The notes under the pieces were generated by a model. It was not told the DNA's origin. It did no database searches and was given only the letters and a program-made list of their open reading frames with translations. Shown here in pieces: positions 1 to 8,623 of a stretch of DNA of 64,000 bases. The stretch is from Streptomyces sp. CB00316 (GTDB lineage Bacteria > Actinomycetota > Actinomycetes > Streptomycetales > Streptomycetaceae), in contig NZ_LIXI01000008.1 of assembly GCF_001905595.1 (NCBI RefSeq), positions 277,465-341,464 of the forward strand, given 5' to 3'. Each line of letters opens with the position of its first letter. Positions within the stretch are counted from its first letter, which is position 1. A program made the translations under genes and the position numbers.

Positions 1-39
1 GACGGCGGGAAGGTCATCCTGGCCACCGTGCTCCGCTGA
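1..39 (+). CDS. 3' end of an unidentified gene (partial)
   Basis: The window opens inside a reading frame that encodes the last 12 residues, DGGKVILATVLR, and then stops with TGA at 37-39. The rest lies outside the window. All codons end in G or C, as expected for a real gene here. Too little remains to name a family. It runs in the same direction as the FHA-ABC gene, with a 74 bp gap. Confidence 0.5.
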   Translation, partial: DGGKVILATVLR

Positions 40-113
40 CCCGCCGACCCGCCGGCTGCGGTGGTCCCGGGCCGCGACGAGCGCCGATCGTGACGTCTCG
101 ATAGAATTCGAGC

Positions 114-2477
114 ATGGCAGAGCGGCCCGCAGCGCCGACGGCGCCCGAGCTCGTCCTGGAGACCGGTATCGGCTCCACGGTGATGAGTCCGAGCCGGGAC
201 TACCATGTCGGGCGCGACCCCGAGAGCGACATCGTCATCGACGACGCCCGGGTCTCCTGGCACCACGCGGTGCTCCACCCCGAGGCCGGTCACTGGACGC
301 TCCAGGACGAGGACAGCACCAACGGCACGTACACCGGCGGTCGCCGCATCCATGAGACGGGTGTCGGTCCGGGCAGCGTCATCCACTTCGGCAACCCGGG
401 CGACGGCCCCCGTGCCGTCCTGCAGGGCCGGGAACCCCCCGTCCACCCCGCCACCGCGGACCGGCCCTCGGCCGTCTCGATGCCCGCCGCCACCGGCACC
501 TTCCGGCAGCCGACCACCGTACGGCCGCTGCCGGCCAGGACCGTGCGCATCGGCCGTGACAGCGGCAACGACCTCGTCATCGACGACCTCGTGGTCTCCC
601 GGCACCACGCCGAGCTGCGGGCGCTCCCCGACGGCCGGCACGAGATCGTCGACCTCGGCAGCCACAACGGCACCTTCCTCAACGGACAGCCCGTCGCCCG
701 GGCCGTCATCGACGCCGGTGACATCGTCGGTATCGGCCACTCCGCGTTCAGCCTCGTCGGCGAAGTGCTTCAGGAGTTCGTGGACACCGGTGAGGTGTCG
801 CTGGACGTCCAGGATCTGGAGGTCACCGTCGGCAAGGCGGGCAAGGGCGGCAAGACGCTCCTGGACGGGGTGTCCTTCCCCGTCGGCGAGAAGTGCCTCC
901 TCGGCGTCGTCGGGCCCAGCGGCGCCGGGAAGTCGACGCTGCTCAACGCCCTCACCGGGCTTCGCCCGGCCGACACCGGCACCGTCCTCTACGACGGCCG
1001 TGACCTCTACCGCGACTTCGCCGAGCTGCGCCAGCGCATCGGCCTCGTCCCGCAGGACGACATCCTCCACTCGCAGCTGACCGTACGCAAAGCCCTCGGG
1101 TACGCCGCCGAGCTCCGCTTCCCTCAGGACACCGCGAAGGAGGAGCGGCAGGCCCGCGTGGCCGAGGTCATCCATGAACTCGGCCTGGAACAACGGGCGA
1201 ACCAGCCTATCCACAGTCTCTCCGGCGGCCAGCGCAAGCGGGTGAGTGTGGCTCTGGAGCTGCTGACGAAGCCCTCGCTGCTCTTTCTGGACGAACCGAC
1301 CTCGGGACTCGACCCGGGGATGGACCGCTCCGTCATGCACATGCTGCGCGGCCTCGCCGACGACGGCCGTACGGTCATCGTCGTCACGCACAGCGTGCTG
1401 AGCCTGGAGGTCTGCGACCGGCTCCTCGTCCTCGCGCCCGGCGGCCGCATCGCCTACTACGGCCCACCGGAGGATGCCCTCGCCTTCTTCGGTTTCGCGG
1501 AGTGGCCCGAGGCGTTCGAGGCGTTCGAGAACGACCGGGTCCGGGACTGGGCGGCCACCTACGCGGACTCACCCTTCCACCGGCAGTACATCGTGAACGC
1601 CTCGGCGCAGCCCCAGCTGCCCCAGGCCTCGCCCGGAACGTCCGTCGCCCCGCCTCCGGAGACCCGTAACTGGGGTGCGCAGCTGGGCACTCTGGTCCGC
1701 CGGTACGCCTCCGCGCTCGCCGCCGACCGTACGTTCCTGATCATCATGATCGCGCTGCCCTTCGTCATGGGGGCGATGGCCCGCGCCCTGGCGGGCAGCA
1801 GGCTCACCCAGGAGACGGCGATGAACGCGCTGCTCATCCTGTGTGTGGGCGGCGTGCTGACCGGCGCCGCCAACGCCGTACGGGAGCTGGTCAAGGAGCG
1901 GGTGATCTACCAGCGCGAGAGAGCCGTCGGCCTCTCCAGATCCGCGTACCTGATGTCGAAGATCGTGGTGCTCGGAACCGTCACCATCCTCCAGGCCATC
2001 GTGCTGACCCTGGTCGGGCTGGTGGGTGTCGACCTCAACGCACCAGGTGGTGAAGGTGTGTTCCTGCCACCACTCGTCGAGATCACCCTGGCCGTCGCCC
2101 TGTTGTCGTTCACCGCGATGATGCTCGGCCTGCTGGTCTCCGCCCTGGTGCGCAAGGAGGAGGTCACGATGCCGCTGCTCGTCCTCCTCGCCATCGTCCA
2201 AGTGGTGTTCTGCGGGGCCCTGCTGAAGCTGAACGGGGTGCCGGGGCTCGAGCAGCTGTCCTGGCTGGTCCCGTCGCGGTGGGCGCTGGGCGCGATGGCC
2301 GGCACGATCGATCTGGCCCGGATCGTGCCGGGCGAGCTGACGTCCGACCCCCTCTTCGGCCATTCCGCGGGGGTCTGGCTGCTCAACATGGGCATGCTGG
2401 TCGTCCTCTCCGCCCTCTTCGGCTACGTCGTCGCGAAGCTGCTGCGGCGGCATGAGCCCGCGGTCATGCGGAAGTAG
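114..2477 (+). CDS. FHA-FHA-ABC transporter fusion (ABC-2 type exporter)
   Basis: 787 aa. Two N-terminal FHA domains bind phospho-threonine: the first has GRD near residue 33 and STNGTY near 68, the second has GRDSGND near 145 and SHNGTF near 182. An ABC ATPase follows, with Walker A GPSGAGKST near 265, signature LSGGQRKR near 368 and Walker B LLFLDEPTSGLDP. The C-terminal third (about 540-780) holds roughly six membrane segments of the ABC-2/ABCG type. It is therefore an exporter half-transporter whose ATPase is fused to phosphopeptide readers, acting at the cytoplasmic membrane. The next two genes, one of them a Ser/Thr kinase, follow at 9 and 6 bp and look co-transcribed, so kinase-dependent gating is a fair inference. 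The substrate is unknown. No strong ribosome site precedes the ATG. Confidence 0.93.
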   Translation: MAERPAAPTAPELVLETGIGSTVMSPSRDYHVGRDPESDIVIDDARVSWHHAVLHPEAGHWTLQDEDSTNGTYTGGRRIHETGVGPGSVIHFGNPGDGPRAVLQGREPPVHPATADRPSAVSMPAATGTFRQPTTVRPLPARTVRIGRDSGNDLVIDDLVVSRHHAELRALPDGRHEIVDLGSHNGTFLNGQPVARAVIDAGDIVGIGHSAFSLVGEVLQEFVDTGEVSLDVQDLEVTVGKAGKGGKTLLDGVSFPVGEKCLLGVVGPSGAGKSTLLNALTGLRPADTGTVLYDGRDLYRDFAELRQRIGLVPQDDILHSQLTVRKALGYAAELRFPQDTAKEERQARVAEVIHELGLEQRANQPIHSLSGGQRKRVSVALELLTKPSLLFLDEPTSGLDPGMDRSVMHMLRGLADDGRTVIVVTHSVLSLEVCDRLLVLAPGGRIAYYGPPEDALAFFGFAEWPEAFEAFENDRVRDWAATYADSPFHRQYIVNASAQPQLPQASPGTSVAPPPETRNWGAQLGTLVRRYASALAADRTFLIIMIALPFVMGAMARALAGSRLTQETAMNALLILCVGGVLTGAANAVRELVKERVIYQRERAVGLSRSAYLMSKIVVLGTVTILQAIVLTLVGLVGVDLNAPGGEGVFLPPLVEITLAVALLSFTAMMLGLLVSALVRKEEVTMPLLVLLAIVQVVFCGALLKLNGVPGLEQLSWLVPSRWALGAMAGTIDLARIVPGELTSDPLFGHSAGVWLLNMGMLVVLSALFGYVVAKLLRRHEPAVMRK

Positions 2478-2486
2478 GGCGGTTCC

Positions 2487-3230
2487 ATGGCGACTCCGAC
2501 CCCGCAATTCCGCCCCACCCACGTCGTCCCCCCGGACGGGCTGCCCGCCTGGGAGGCGCCCGATGCCGCCCGGCCCACCGACCCACTGGACGCCCTGCTG
2601 CCGGTGCAGATGGCGGAGCGGCGCGGGGACTGGGCGTACGTGGTCTGCTCCAACGGCTGGGCGGCCTGGGTCGACGGGCGGCTCCTCGTGTCCGTACCGC
2701 GCACTCCTCCGGCCCCCGGTCAGCCGCTCGCCCGCACGGCAGACCCGCGCCCCCTGCTGGCCCGGGCGGAGGAGACCCTCAACCAGTACCGGCGCGCCGC
2801 CCAGGACCTGGCCGAGGGCCGCAGCGACGGGGAGAGCTTCCAGCAGCGGACGCGGGGGATGCGGGTGGGCATGGTCGTGGACGGGGAGTCGGTGTGGCTG
2901 TACGACGCCGAGCACGAGCGGTGGGTCTTCTGCGACGGGACACAGCTCAGTACGTACGCGGCGGAGTCGGGGCCGGGATCGGGGACGGCGTTCACGGGGA
3001 CGGGCACCCCGGGACCGGAGCCGACGCGGGTGGCTGGTGCGGAGGGGCCGCCGGAAGCGACGCGCGTGGTCACTGCGGACGGACCGCCGGACGCGACGCA
3101 CTTCGTCACCGCGGACAGGCCCGAGCCGACCCAGGTGGTGGCCCCCGACGGGCCCGAGCCCACCCAGCTGATGGTGCCCGAACCGACGCGCGTAGTCACT
3201 CCCGACGATGCGCCGGACGGCAGGGGGTGA
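2487..3230 (+). CDS. Unrecognised protein with Thr-repeat tail, kinase-cassette middle gene
   Basis: 247 aa, no signal peptide or membrane segment. Residues 50-160 look globular and beta-rich (WAYVVCSNGWAAWVDGR; GMVVDGESVWLYD). The tail, from about 165, repeats a short motif in which Thr is followed two and three residues later by mostly hydrophobic residues: T180 (TRVA), T192 (TRVV), T204 (THFV), T215 (TQVV), T226 (TQLM) and T234 (TRVV). A seventh copy sits near the N-terminus at T11 (THVV). Spacing is 12, 12, 11, 11 and 8 residues, usually with an E/D-G-P linker. Lying between an FHA-bearing exporter and a Ser/Thr kinase, it is a good candidate for a multi-site phospho-acceptor and scaffold. 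I know no named family for it. Confidence 0.85.
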   Translation: MATPTPQFRPTHVVPPDGLPAWEAPDAARPTDPLDALLPVQMAERRGDWAYVVCSNGWAAWVDGRLLVSVPRTPPAPGQPLARTADPRPLLARAEETLNQYRRAAQDLAEGRSDGESFQQRTRGMRVGMVVDGESVWLYDAEHERWVFCDGTQLSTYAAESGPGSGTAFTGTGTPGPEPTRVAGAEGPPEATRVVTADGPPDATHFVTADRPEPTQVVAPDGPEPTQLMVPEPTRVVTPDDAPDGRG

Positions 3231-3236
3231 CGAGCC

Positions 3237-4253
3237 GTGGCGCCACCGCCGCCTCCCCCGTCGCACGACGCCGGGCTGCCGGCCGGCCGGGACGACGAGC
3301 TGATCGGCAAGCGGATCGCGGGCTACCTGGTGGAGGCCGAGGTCGGCCGCGGGGGCATGGCGGTCGTCTACCGGGCCAAGGACCTGCGGCTGGACCGGAT
3401 CGTCGCGCTCAAGCTGCTCGCCCCGGAACTGGCCCGCAACGACACCTTCCGTAAGCGGTTCACCCATGAGTCGCGGGTGGCGGCCGCGATCGACCACCCC
3501 CACATCGTGCCGGTCTTCGAGGCCGGTGAGACGGACGGGCTCCTCTACATCGCGATGCGCTACGTGGCGGGCGCCGACCTGCGCGTGCTGATCGACCGGC
3601 GCGGGCCGCTCGATCTCACCGCCGCCGTCCGGATCGGCGGGCAGGTCGCGTCCGCGCTGGACGCGGCCCATGACCACGATCTGGTCCACCGCGATGTGAA
3701 GCCGGGCAACATCCTGGTGGCGGCGGGGACCGACAGCGACCATCCGGAGCATGTGTATCTGACGGACTTCGGGCTGACGAAGAAGTCGCTGTCGCTGACG
3801 GGGTTCACCACGGTCGGCCAGTTCGTCGGGACGCTCGACTACGTGGCGCCGGAGCAGATCTCGGGGAAGCCCGTGGACGGCCGGTGCGATGTGTACAGCC
3901 TGGCGTGCGTGGTGCAGGAGACCCTCACCGGAGCTCCGCCCTTCCAGCGGGAAGACGACATGGCCCTGCTGTGGGCCCACCAGTACGATCCGCCACCTCC
4001 GCCGACCGGGCAGCGGCCGGACCTGCCGGGCGCGGTGGACGGCGTACTGGCGAAGGCCCTGGCCAAGTCGCCGGACGACCGCTACGACACCTGTCTGCGG
4101 TTCGTGGCGGCGCTGCGGGCGGCGGCATCGGGGGTTCCGGCCGGGCACCATGCGCAGACCCGGGTGGACGCGCGGGCAGGTTCCTGGTCCGCGACGCCCG
4201 AGCCGCCGCCCCGGCCGCCACGCTGGGCCCGCCCGGTGTTCTCGGACCCCTAG
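3237..4253 (+). CDS. Soluble Ser/Thr protein kinase (PknB-like, no PASTA or TM)
   Basis: 338 aa from a GTG start 6 bp after the previous stop. Hanks-type kinase domain at about 24-295: glycine loop GRGGMAVVY (37-45), ATP lysine K59 in VALKLL, catalytic HRDVKPGN (151-158), DFG at 177-179, and an APEQ-type motif (DYVAPEQIS) closing the activation segment. Unlike PknB it has no transmembrane helix or PASTA repeats; a short proline-rich tail follows, which contains TRVD. It should phosphorylate Ser/Thr in the cytoplasm. The likely partners are the upstream Thr-repeat protein and the FHA-ABC exporter. Its TAG stop overlaps the stop of the convergent membrane-protein gene (shared CTAG). Confidence 0.95.
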   Translation: MAPPPPPPSHDAGLPAGRDDELIGKRIAGYLVEAEVGRGGMAVVYRAKDLRLDRIVALKLLAPELARNDTFRKRFTHESRVAAAIDHPHIVPVFEAGETDGLLYIAMRYVAGADLRVLIDRRGPLDLTAAVRIGGQVASALDAAHDHDLVHRDVKPGNILVAAGTDSDHPEHVYLTDFGLTKKSLSLTGFTTVGQFVGTLDYVAPEQISGKPVDGRCDVYSLACVVQETLTGAPPFQREDDMALLWAHQYDPPPPPTGQRPDLPGAVDGVLAKALAKSPDDRYDTCLRFVAALRAAASGVPAGHHAQTRVDARAGSWSATPEPPPRPPRWARPVFSDP

Positions 4254-5569
4254 TCGGACCCTTGGGGGGTCTCCGGCGGAATCTCGCCGTGCCGGTGCAC
4301 CCGGGAGGCGGCGAGCGCGCCCAGGAACCCGGTGACCAGGCCCCACAGGAAGGCGATGCCGAGCGCGGTCCACAGCCGGGGACGCAGCGAGACCTCCCCT
4401 CCGAGACCGCCGCCGAGGTCCCCGATGCCCAGGAGGGACAGGCCGTACTGGGCGGAGACCGCCGCGGTCAGGCCGATGAGCAGCACGGTCAGGGTGAGCG
4501 CGACCGCCAGGTGCAGGGCGTGCTGCCAGGGCCGCGTGCGGGCGGGCGACCGGACCGCCATGAGGAACGCGGCGCCGAGCACGAGGAGGGCGGTGACGAC
4601 GAGCAGCCACCACACGCGCCCGTCCTGGGCGGCCAGGGTGCGCAGGTTGACCGTGGACAGGTCCGGCGTACGCAGTACGGAGTCGAGCACCTGGGGCATC
4701 GGCAGTCCGAAAGGACCCTGCACCTTGCCCTCCCAGGAGGCGCCGAGTCCCAGGGTGAGCGCGAGCCAGACCAGGTTGGGCAGGCCGAGGAGGATCACCG
4801 CGAGGGTCTGGGCGGGGTGCCCGCGCACCACCATCACGACGAGTCCGACGACGACGCCCAGGGCGACGGAGGCGAGGAGCAGCGCCACCATGGCGGACGC
4901 CGCCGGGCGCACGGTCTCCTGGAAGCGCACCAGCCGGGCCGGGAGGGGCGCCCGGCGCGAGACGAGGAGCGCCAGCACGAGGACGCCGGCCAGCCACACC
5001 AGGCCGATGACGACGGTCAACGGGATGTCGGCCCGGAACCCGACCCGCGCCGTATCACCCAGCACGTCCCCGAGGGCGTCCCCGGTGTCGTCCCCGCTCC
5101 GGTCACCGGTGAGGCTTTCGGCCGGGAGGGTGAACGTGTGCCGGGCCAGGAGCGAGAGGACGATCAGCACCACGGCCCAGAGGGCGGCGACCCGGCCCGC
5201 CCCGCCCGCCAGTTCGCGGCCGCCGGCGACGGCCCGGTGGCGCAGGGGGCGGAGGAACCCGTAGGCGATGGGCAGCGCGCCTGCCAGGGTCACCGAGAGC
5301 GGGAGCACCGACAGCCCCGCCTGCGCCCCCACGAGGGAACCGGCGTCGCCCGCCAGCCCGACGGAACCGCCCGCCGCCATCACGACGACGGCGGCGACCA
5401 CACGGGGGAAGGCGCCTCCGGGCAGCCCGGCCGCACCGGCGGCCCACAGGCCGAGGGCGGCGGTCACCAGCATGCCCAGGGTTCCGGCCAGCACCGCCAC
5501 GAGGGCGTCGCGCCAGCCGTGCGGTGCGCGCTGCGCGCTGTTCCTGTCGTTACTCGCCCGGACGTTCAC
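4250..5569 (-). CDS. Multi-pass membrane protein, streptophobe family
   Basis: 439 aa with about nine to eleven hydrophobic segments spread over the whole length and short, mainly charged loops; no catalytic motif is evident. It starts MNVRASNDRNSAQRAPHG and then enters the membrane. The arrangement matches the Streptomyces-specific integral membrane family usually called streptophobe, whose function is unknown. It converges on the kinase gene, sharing the CTAG stop, and diverges from the proline-rich anchored protein, leaving about 130 bp for both promoters. The family name is from memory; the membrane character is read from the sequence. Confidence 0.8.
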   Translation of the reverse strand: MNVRASNDRNSAQRAPHGWRDALVAVLAGTLGMLVTAALGLWAAGAAGLPGGAFPRVVAAVVVMAAGGSVGLAGDAGSLVGAQAGLSVLPLSVTLAGALPIAYGFLRPLRHRAVAGGRELAGGAGRVAALWAVVLIVLSLLARHTFTLPAESLTGDRSGDDTGDALGDVLGDTARVGFRADIPLTVVIGLVWLAGVLVLALLVSRRAPLPARLVRFQETVRPAASAMVALLLASVALGVVVGLVVMVVRGHPAQTLAVILLGLPNLVWLALTLGLGASWEGKVQGPFGLPMPQVLDSVLRTPDLSTVNLRTLAAQDGRVWWLLVVTALLVLGAAFLMAVRSPARTRPWQHALHLAVALTLTVLLIGLTAAVSAQYGLSLLGIGDLGGGLGGEVSLRPRLWTALGIAFLWGLVTGFLGALAASRVHRHGEIPPETPQGSD

Positions 5570-5697
5570 GCTGCCACGCTAAGCAGTGGTCCGGCGCCGC
5601 GCTCCCCGGGGAATCGGTTGCTCCCTCCGCTTGCGGGGAGCACACGGGCGGTACACACAATGAGTGCGATAAGGCCCGGACTGCCAAGAGACGCCCC

Positions 5698-7107
5698 ATG
5701 TACGGGAGCGGTGATCCGGGACGGGTCCCAACCTCGGGAGCAGAGCCCGTGAGTGATCAACCGCCGTCGTCCGGCCACCCCACAGGACCGCCTTCCGGTC
5801 CGCTCTCGGGCCCCTCCCAGTCAGGCCCGACGCCCCCGCCCCCCACCACCGTGTCCGGCACACCGCCCGGTCCGCCCAGCGGTGCGGACCGGGGCGGTTC
5901 GGGCGGCTCCGGGGGCTCCGGCGGTGCGGGAGGCGGTCCGGGAAGCGGCGCGGGAGGCGGCTCCGGTTCAGGAAGCGGCTCCGGTGCCGCCCCCGGCTCC
6001 GGTCCCGGGCGCCCCTGGTGGCGCTCCGTGCCCCGGATCGCCGCGATCGCGACGGCCGTGGTCGTGGCGGTGGTATTGGTCGTGTTCCTGACCCGTCCCG
6101 ACGACGGCGGCGGTTCGAAGGCGGGCGGCGAGGTGTTCCTCCAGGCGGCGGGCTCCTCCGGACCGGACCCGTTCACGGAGTCCACGGCGCGCAAGAGCGA
6201 TCCCGAGCCCGGGACCGCCTCCCCGTCCGCCGTCCCGAGCGCCACGGCGACGGGGTCGCAGGTGACGCGCGGGGTGGACGGCGCGGCCCCCGGTCTCTAC
6301 GGGGGCACCCGCAAGGTCTCGAGCTGTGATGTGGAGAAGCAGATCAGCACGTTGCGGGCGGCTCCGGACAAGAACCGGGCGTTCGCCTCGGTCCAGGACA
6401 TCGAGCCGTCCGCCGTACCGGAATACCTGCGCTCCCTCACCCCCGCACAGCTGCGTATGGACACCCGCGTCACCAACCACGGCTTCCGGGACGGGAAGGC
6501 GACGCCCTACCAGGCGGTGCTCCAGGCCGGCACGGCGGTCCTCGTCGACGACCGCGGGGTGCCCAGGGTGCGCTGCGCCTGCGGCAATCCGCTGCTGCCG
6601 CCCGTCGCGCAGGAGGACCCGAAGCAGACGGGGAAGGCCTGGCCGGGGTACCGGGCGTCGGACGTGGTCGTGGTGCAGCCGGCGTCGAAGCCGGTGGTCG
6701 AGTTCGTGATGGTCGATCCCGCGAACGGTGACTGGTTCACCCGTCCGGCGGGAGACACCGGCGCCAAGGACGAGAAGACCGATCCGCCCAAGGACAAGGA
6801 CAAGAAGAAGGACGAGTCCGGGTCTCCCTGCCCCCCGGGCTCCGGCGACGACTCCTGCCGCCCGAGCCAGGTCGAATCGCCGCCCGGGGACGGATCTCAG
6901 CCGCCCGGGGACGGGTCTCAGCCGCCCGGCGACTCCCCGCCCCCGGCCGACGGAGGGACGACGCCGCCGCCGGACAGTCCGCCCGCCAGCGACCCTCCGC
7001 CGCCCGACAACCCGCCCGGTGACTCGCCCGGTTCCCAGCCCGCGCCGCCGCAGGAGCAGCAGCCACAGGAAGAGCAGCAGCCGCCGGAGCAACAGCCCAA
7101 CTCCTAG
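5698..7107 (+). CDS. Proline-rich membrane-anchored protein with DUF6777-like domain
   Basis: 469 aa from ATG 5698. A GTG at 5749 (MSDQPPSSG) with GGGAG upstream would give 452 aa and is a real alternative. An intrinsically disordered Pro/Gly/Ser N-terminus is followed by one membrane helix (IAAIATAVVVAVVLVVFL, about 116-133). An extracytoplasmic domain then begins EVFLQAAGSSGPDPFT and contains three cysteines (SSCDVEK, RCACGNP). The tail is a Lys-rich stretch followed by long PPGDGSQ/PPPDS/PPEQQ repeats, which suggests a wall-spanning stalk. The central domain resembles what I remember as DUF6777; its function is unknown. Repetitive DNA in the tail could expand or contract by slippage. Confidence 0.8.
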   Translation: MYGSGDPGRVPTSGAEPVSDQPPSSGHPTGPPSGPLSGPSQSGPTPPPPTTVSGTPPGPPSGADRGGSGGSGGSGGAGGGPGSGAGGGSGSGSGSGAAPGSGPGRPWWRSVPRIAAIATAVVVAVVLVVFLTRPDDGGGSKAGGEVFLQAAGSSGPDPFTESTARKSDPEPGTASPSAVPSATATGSQVTRGVDGAAPGLYGGTRKVSSCDVEKQISTLRAAPDKNRAFASVQDIEPSAVPEYLRSLTPAQLRMDTRVTNHGFRDGKATPYQAVLQAGTAVLVDDRGVPRVRCACGNPLLPPVAQEDPKQTGKAWPGYRASDVVVVQPASKPVVEFVMVDPANGDWFTRPAGDTGAKDEKTDPPKDKDKKKDESGSPCPPGSGDDSCRPSQVESPPGDGSQPPGDGSQPPGDSPPPADGGTTPPPDSPPASDPPPPDNPPGDSPGSQPAPPQEQQPQEEQQPPEQQPNS

Positions 7108-7110
7108 CGC

Positions 7111-7163
7111 ACGCGGGAACAACCGGCATGACGCGTGAACAACCAGTGCACGCGTGAACGTCT
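7111..7163 (+). repeat. Three imperfect direct repeats, ACGCG(G/T)GAAC core
   Basis: Directly after the stop of the proline-rich protein gene, a 14-nt unit, ACGCGGGAACAACC, recurs at 7131-7144 (ACGCGTGAACAACC) and in shorter form at 7150-7159 (ACGCGTGAAC). Spacing is 20 and 19 bp, about two helical turns. It lies between convergent genes, so it may be neutral debris or a protein-binding array. Confidence 0.5.
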
Positions 7164-7515
7164 AGCGCACCGCGTCCGGCCGCGGCTCGGCCGACTTCTC
7201 GAGCTTCGGGATCTCCACCGGGGCACCGGCTCCCTTGGCTCGCCCCAGGCCGGCCGCCGATGCGGCGGAGTGCAGCGAGCGCAGGGCCAGCAGCAGGAAT
7301 CCGATGTCGTCGAGGTAGACGGGGTCGGGCAGCAGGTCGACCGGGGAGACGGTGTAGACGACGGCCGCCCAGACGAGGGCCTTGCTGCGCAGCGGGATCC
7401 CGGCGTCTACCAGGAGCTTCCTGGCCTTGAAGACGCGCACCAGCAGTACGGCGGCCAGGGCCAGCATGATCAGTGCGGCGACGGCGGCGACAACGAGCCA
7501 AACGGTGGTGTCCAT
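7162..7515 (-). CDS. YkvA-like (DUF1232) small membrane protein
   Basis: 117 aa. One N-terminal membrane helix (LVVAAVAALIMLALAAVLLV) is followed by the DUF1232 signature: SKALVWAAVVYTVSPVDLLPDP, in which VSPVDLLPD is diagnostic. The C-terminus is charged and probably cytoplasmic. The family is widespread and its biochemical role is not established. It lies 46 bp from the WhiB-like gene on the same strand and could be read from it. Confidence 0.88.
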   Translation of the reverse strand: MDTTVWLVVAAVAALIMLALAAVLLVRVFKARKLLVDAGIPLRSKALVWAAVVYTVSPVDLLPDPVYLDDIGFLLLALRSLHSAASAAGLGRAKGAGAPVEIPKLEKSAEPRPDAVR

Positions 7516-7563
7516 GGCTCATCGTCTACCCACTCGGGCGCCGATGACGGGATTACGGGGAAG

Positions 7564-7821
7564 TCAGCCGGCGGTGTTCCTGGTACGCCGGCGGCTGCGC
7601 CGCTTCAGCGCGCGCCGTTCGTCCTCGGCGAGACCTCCCCAGACGCCGGAGTCCTGGCCGTTCTCCAGGGCCCATTCCAGGCACTGGGCCTGGACCGGGC
7701 AGGTCCGGCAGACCGCCTTGGCGTCCGCGGCCTGGACGACGGCGGGGCCGGACGTCCCGATGGGGAAGAACAGGTCCGGGTCCTCCTCGCGGCAGGCCGC
7801 GTGCGTGCGCCAGTTCTCCAT
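7564..7821 (-). CDS. WhiB-family iron-sulfur transcription factor (WblE/WhiB1-like)
   Basis: 85 aa from the ATG at 7821, chosen because GGGAG lies 8 nt upstream; a GTG at 7830 would add three residues. The four cluster-ligand cysteines are present as C10, then C38-x2-C41-x5-C47, followed by the GVWGG turn and a basic tail (RRALKRRSRRR) that contacts DNA. Length and order (NWRTHAACREEDPDLFFP at the front) match the short WblE/WhiB1 group, which binds a 4Fe-4S cluster and the principal sigma factor. The exact paralog is not certain. Confidence 0.93.
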   Translation of the reverse strand: MENWRTHAACREEDPDLFFPIGTSGPAVVQAADAKAVCRTCPVQAQCLEWALENGQDSGVWGGLAEDERRALKRRSRRRTRNTAG

Positions 7822-7902
7822 GCTGCTCACTCCCGGTGTCGGATGCGTGCCGTAGGCGCCTGCCGTACGGCCGTACCGTCCGGGTGACCGGCGATCGGCG
7901 CC

Positions 7903-8516
7903 TCAAACACGTGGCCGCCGGAGAACCGCGGCGGCTTGCGGGGCGGGGCGGTGCAGGGCGAGGAGGGCCTGGTCGTCTCGGACCCGGCCGCCGGTGTGGC
8001 GCCCGACGTCCTCGATCAGCAGCTGGAGGATCTGCGCGGGGGCCGGCGGGTCGCCGGTGAGGGAGCGGTGGCGCAGGAGGCGGGGCAGCCGTACGGCCGC
8101 GTCTTAGGAGGCACCGGCCTCGTCGCGGGCCTCGGTCACGCCGTCGGTGTGGCACAGGAGCGTGGAGCCGTGCGGGAAGGAGAACGTGTCGACCGGGAAC
8201 GACCAGGTGCCCAGGGCCGCCATGCCGAGCGGCGGGGCCTCCTGGGAGGGTTCGAGGACGGTGGCCGTGCCCTCGGCGTCCAGCAGCACCGGGGGCGGAT
8301 GGCCTCGGCGGGGACGTACCGGGCGGCGATCGTGAGGTCACCCAGCCGGGACGGGGGCCGGGGCAGTACGGCGGCCTGGGCGACGGCGGCGACCTGGCGG
8401 GTGCCGGGCAGGCTCAGCAGGGGTGCGGCGGCGACGGGCGCGGCACCCCTCAGCAGGGGCGCGGAGGTCACGTCGGTCGGGGTCGCCAGGTCGATCAGGA
8501 CAGCCAGCACGATCAC
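7903..8516 (-). pseudogene. Decayed SpoIIE/PP2C-type phosphatase
   Basis: Pieces of a membrane-anchored PP2C (RsbU/SpoIIE) phosphatase remain in order. An N-terminal membrane stretch (VLAVLIDLATPTDVTSAPLL) joins abruptly to the linker GTRQVAAVAQAAVLPRPPSR and the domain start LTIAARYVPAEA. About 110 residues, including the metal-binding GGDWYD and GDV motifs, are then missing, and the frame changes at the join to GHPPPVLLDAEG. The domain continues to DEAGAS, meets an in-frame TAA at 8104-8106, and runs on in the same frame as RLPRLLRHRSLTGDPPA and IEDVGRHTGGRVRDDQALL to a TGA at 7903-7905. Two internal deletions, a frame change and a nonsense codon make a working enzyme impossible. The upstream limit is approximate. 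Confidence 0.82.
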
Positions 8517-8623
8517 CCGACCGGGATCCACTGGGCCCTGCGCTGCCGCACCACTCCCCCGCGCTGTACGGCCCGGGCACGCGCCGCACCCCGGCGGTGC
8601 GCGTCCGGAACCCGGGCCGGGTG

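Noticed and set aside
1569..4997. A 1100-codon open frame on the minus strand
   Set aside because: It is antisense to three well-supported genes, has no family similarity and owes its length to the lack of AT-rich stops in high-GC DNA.
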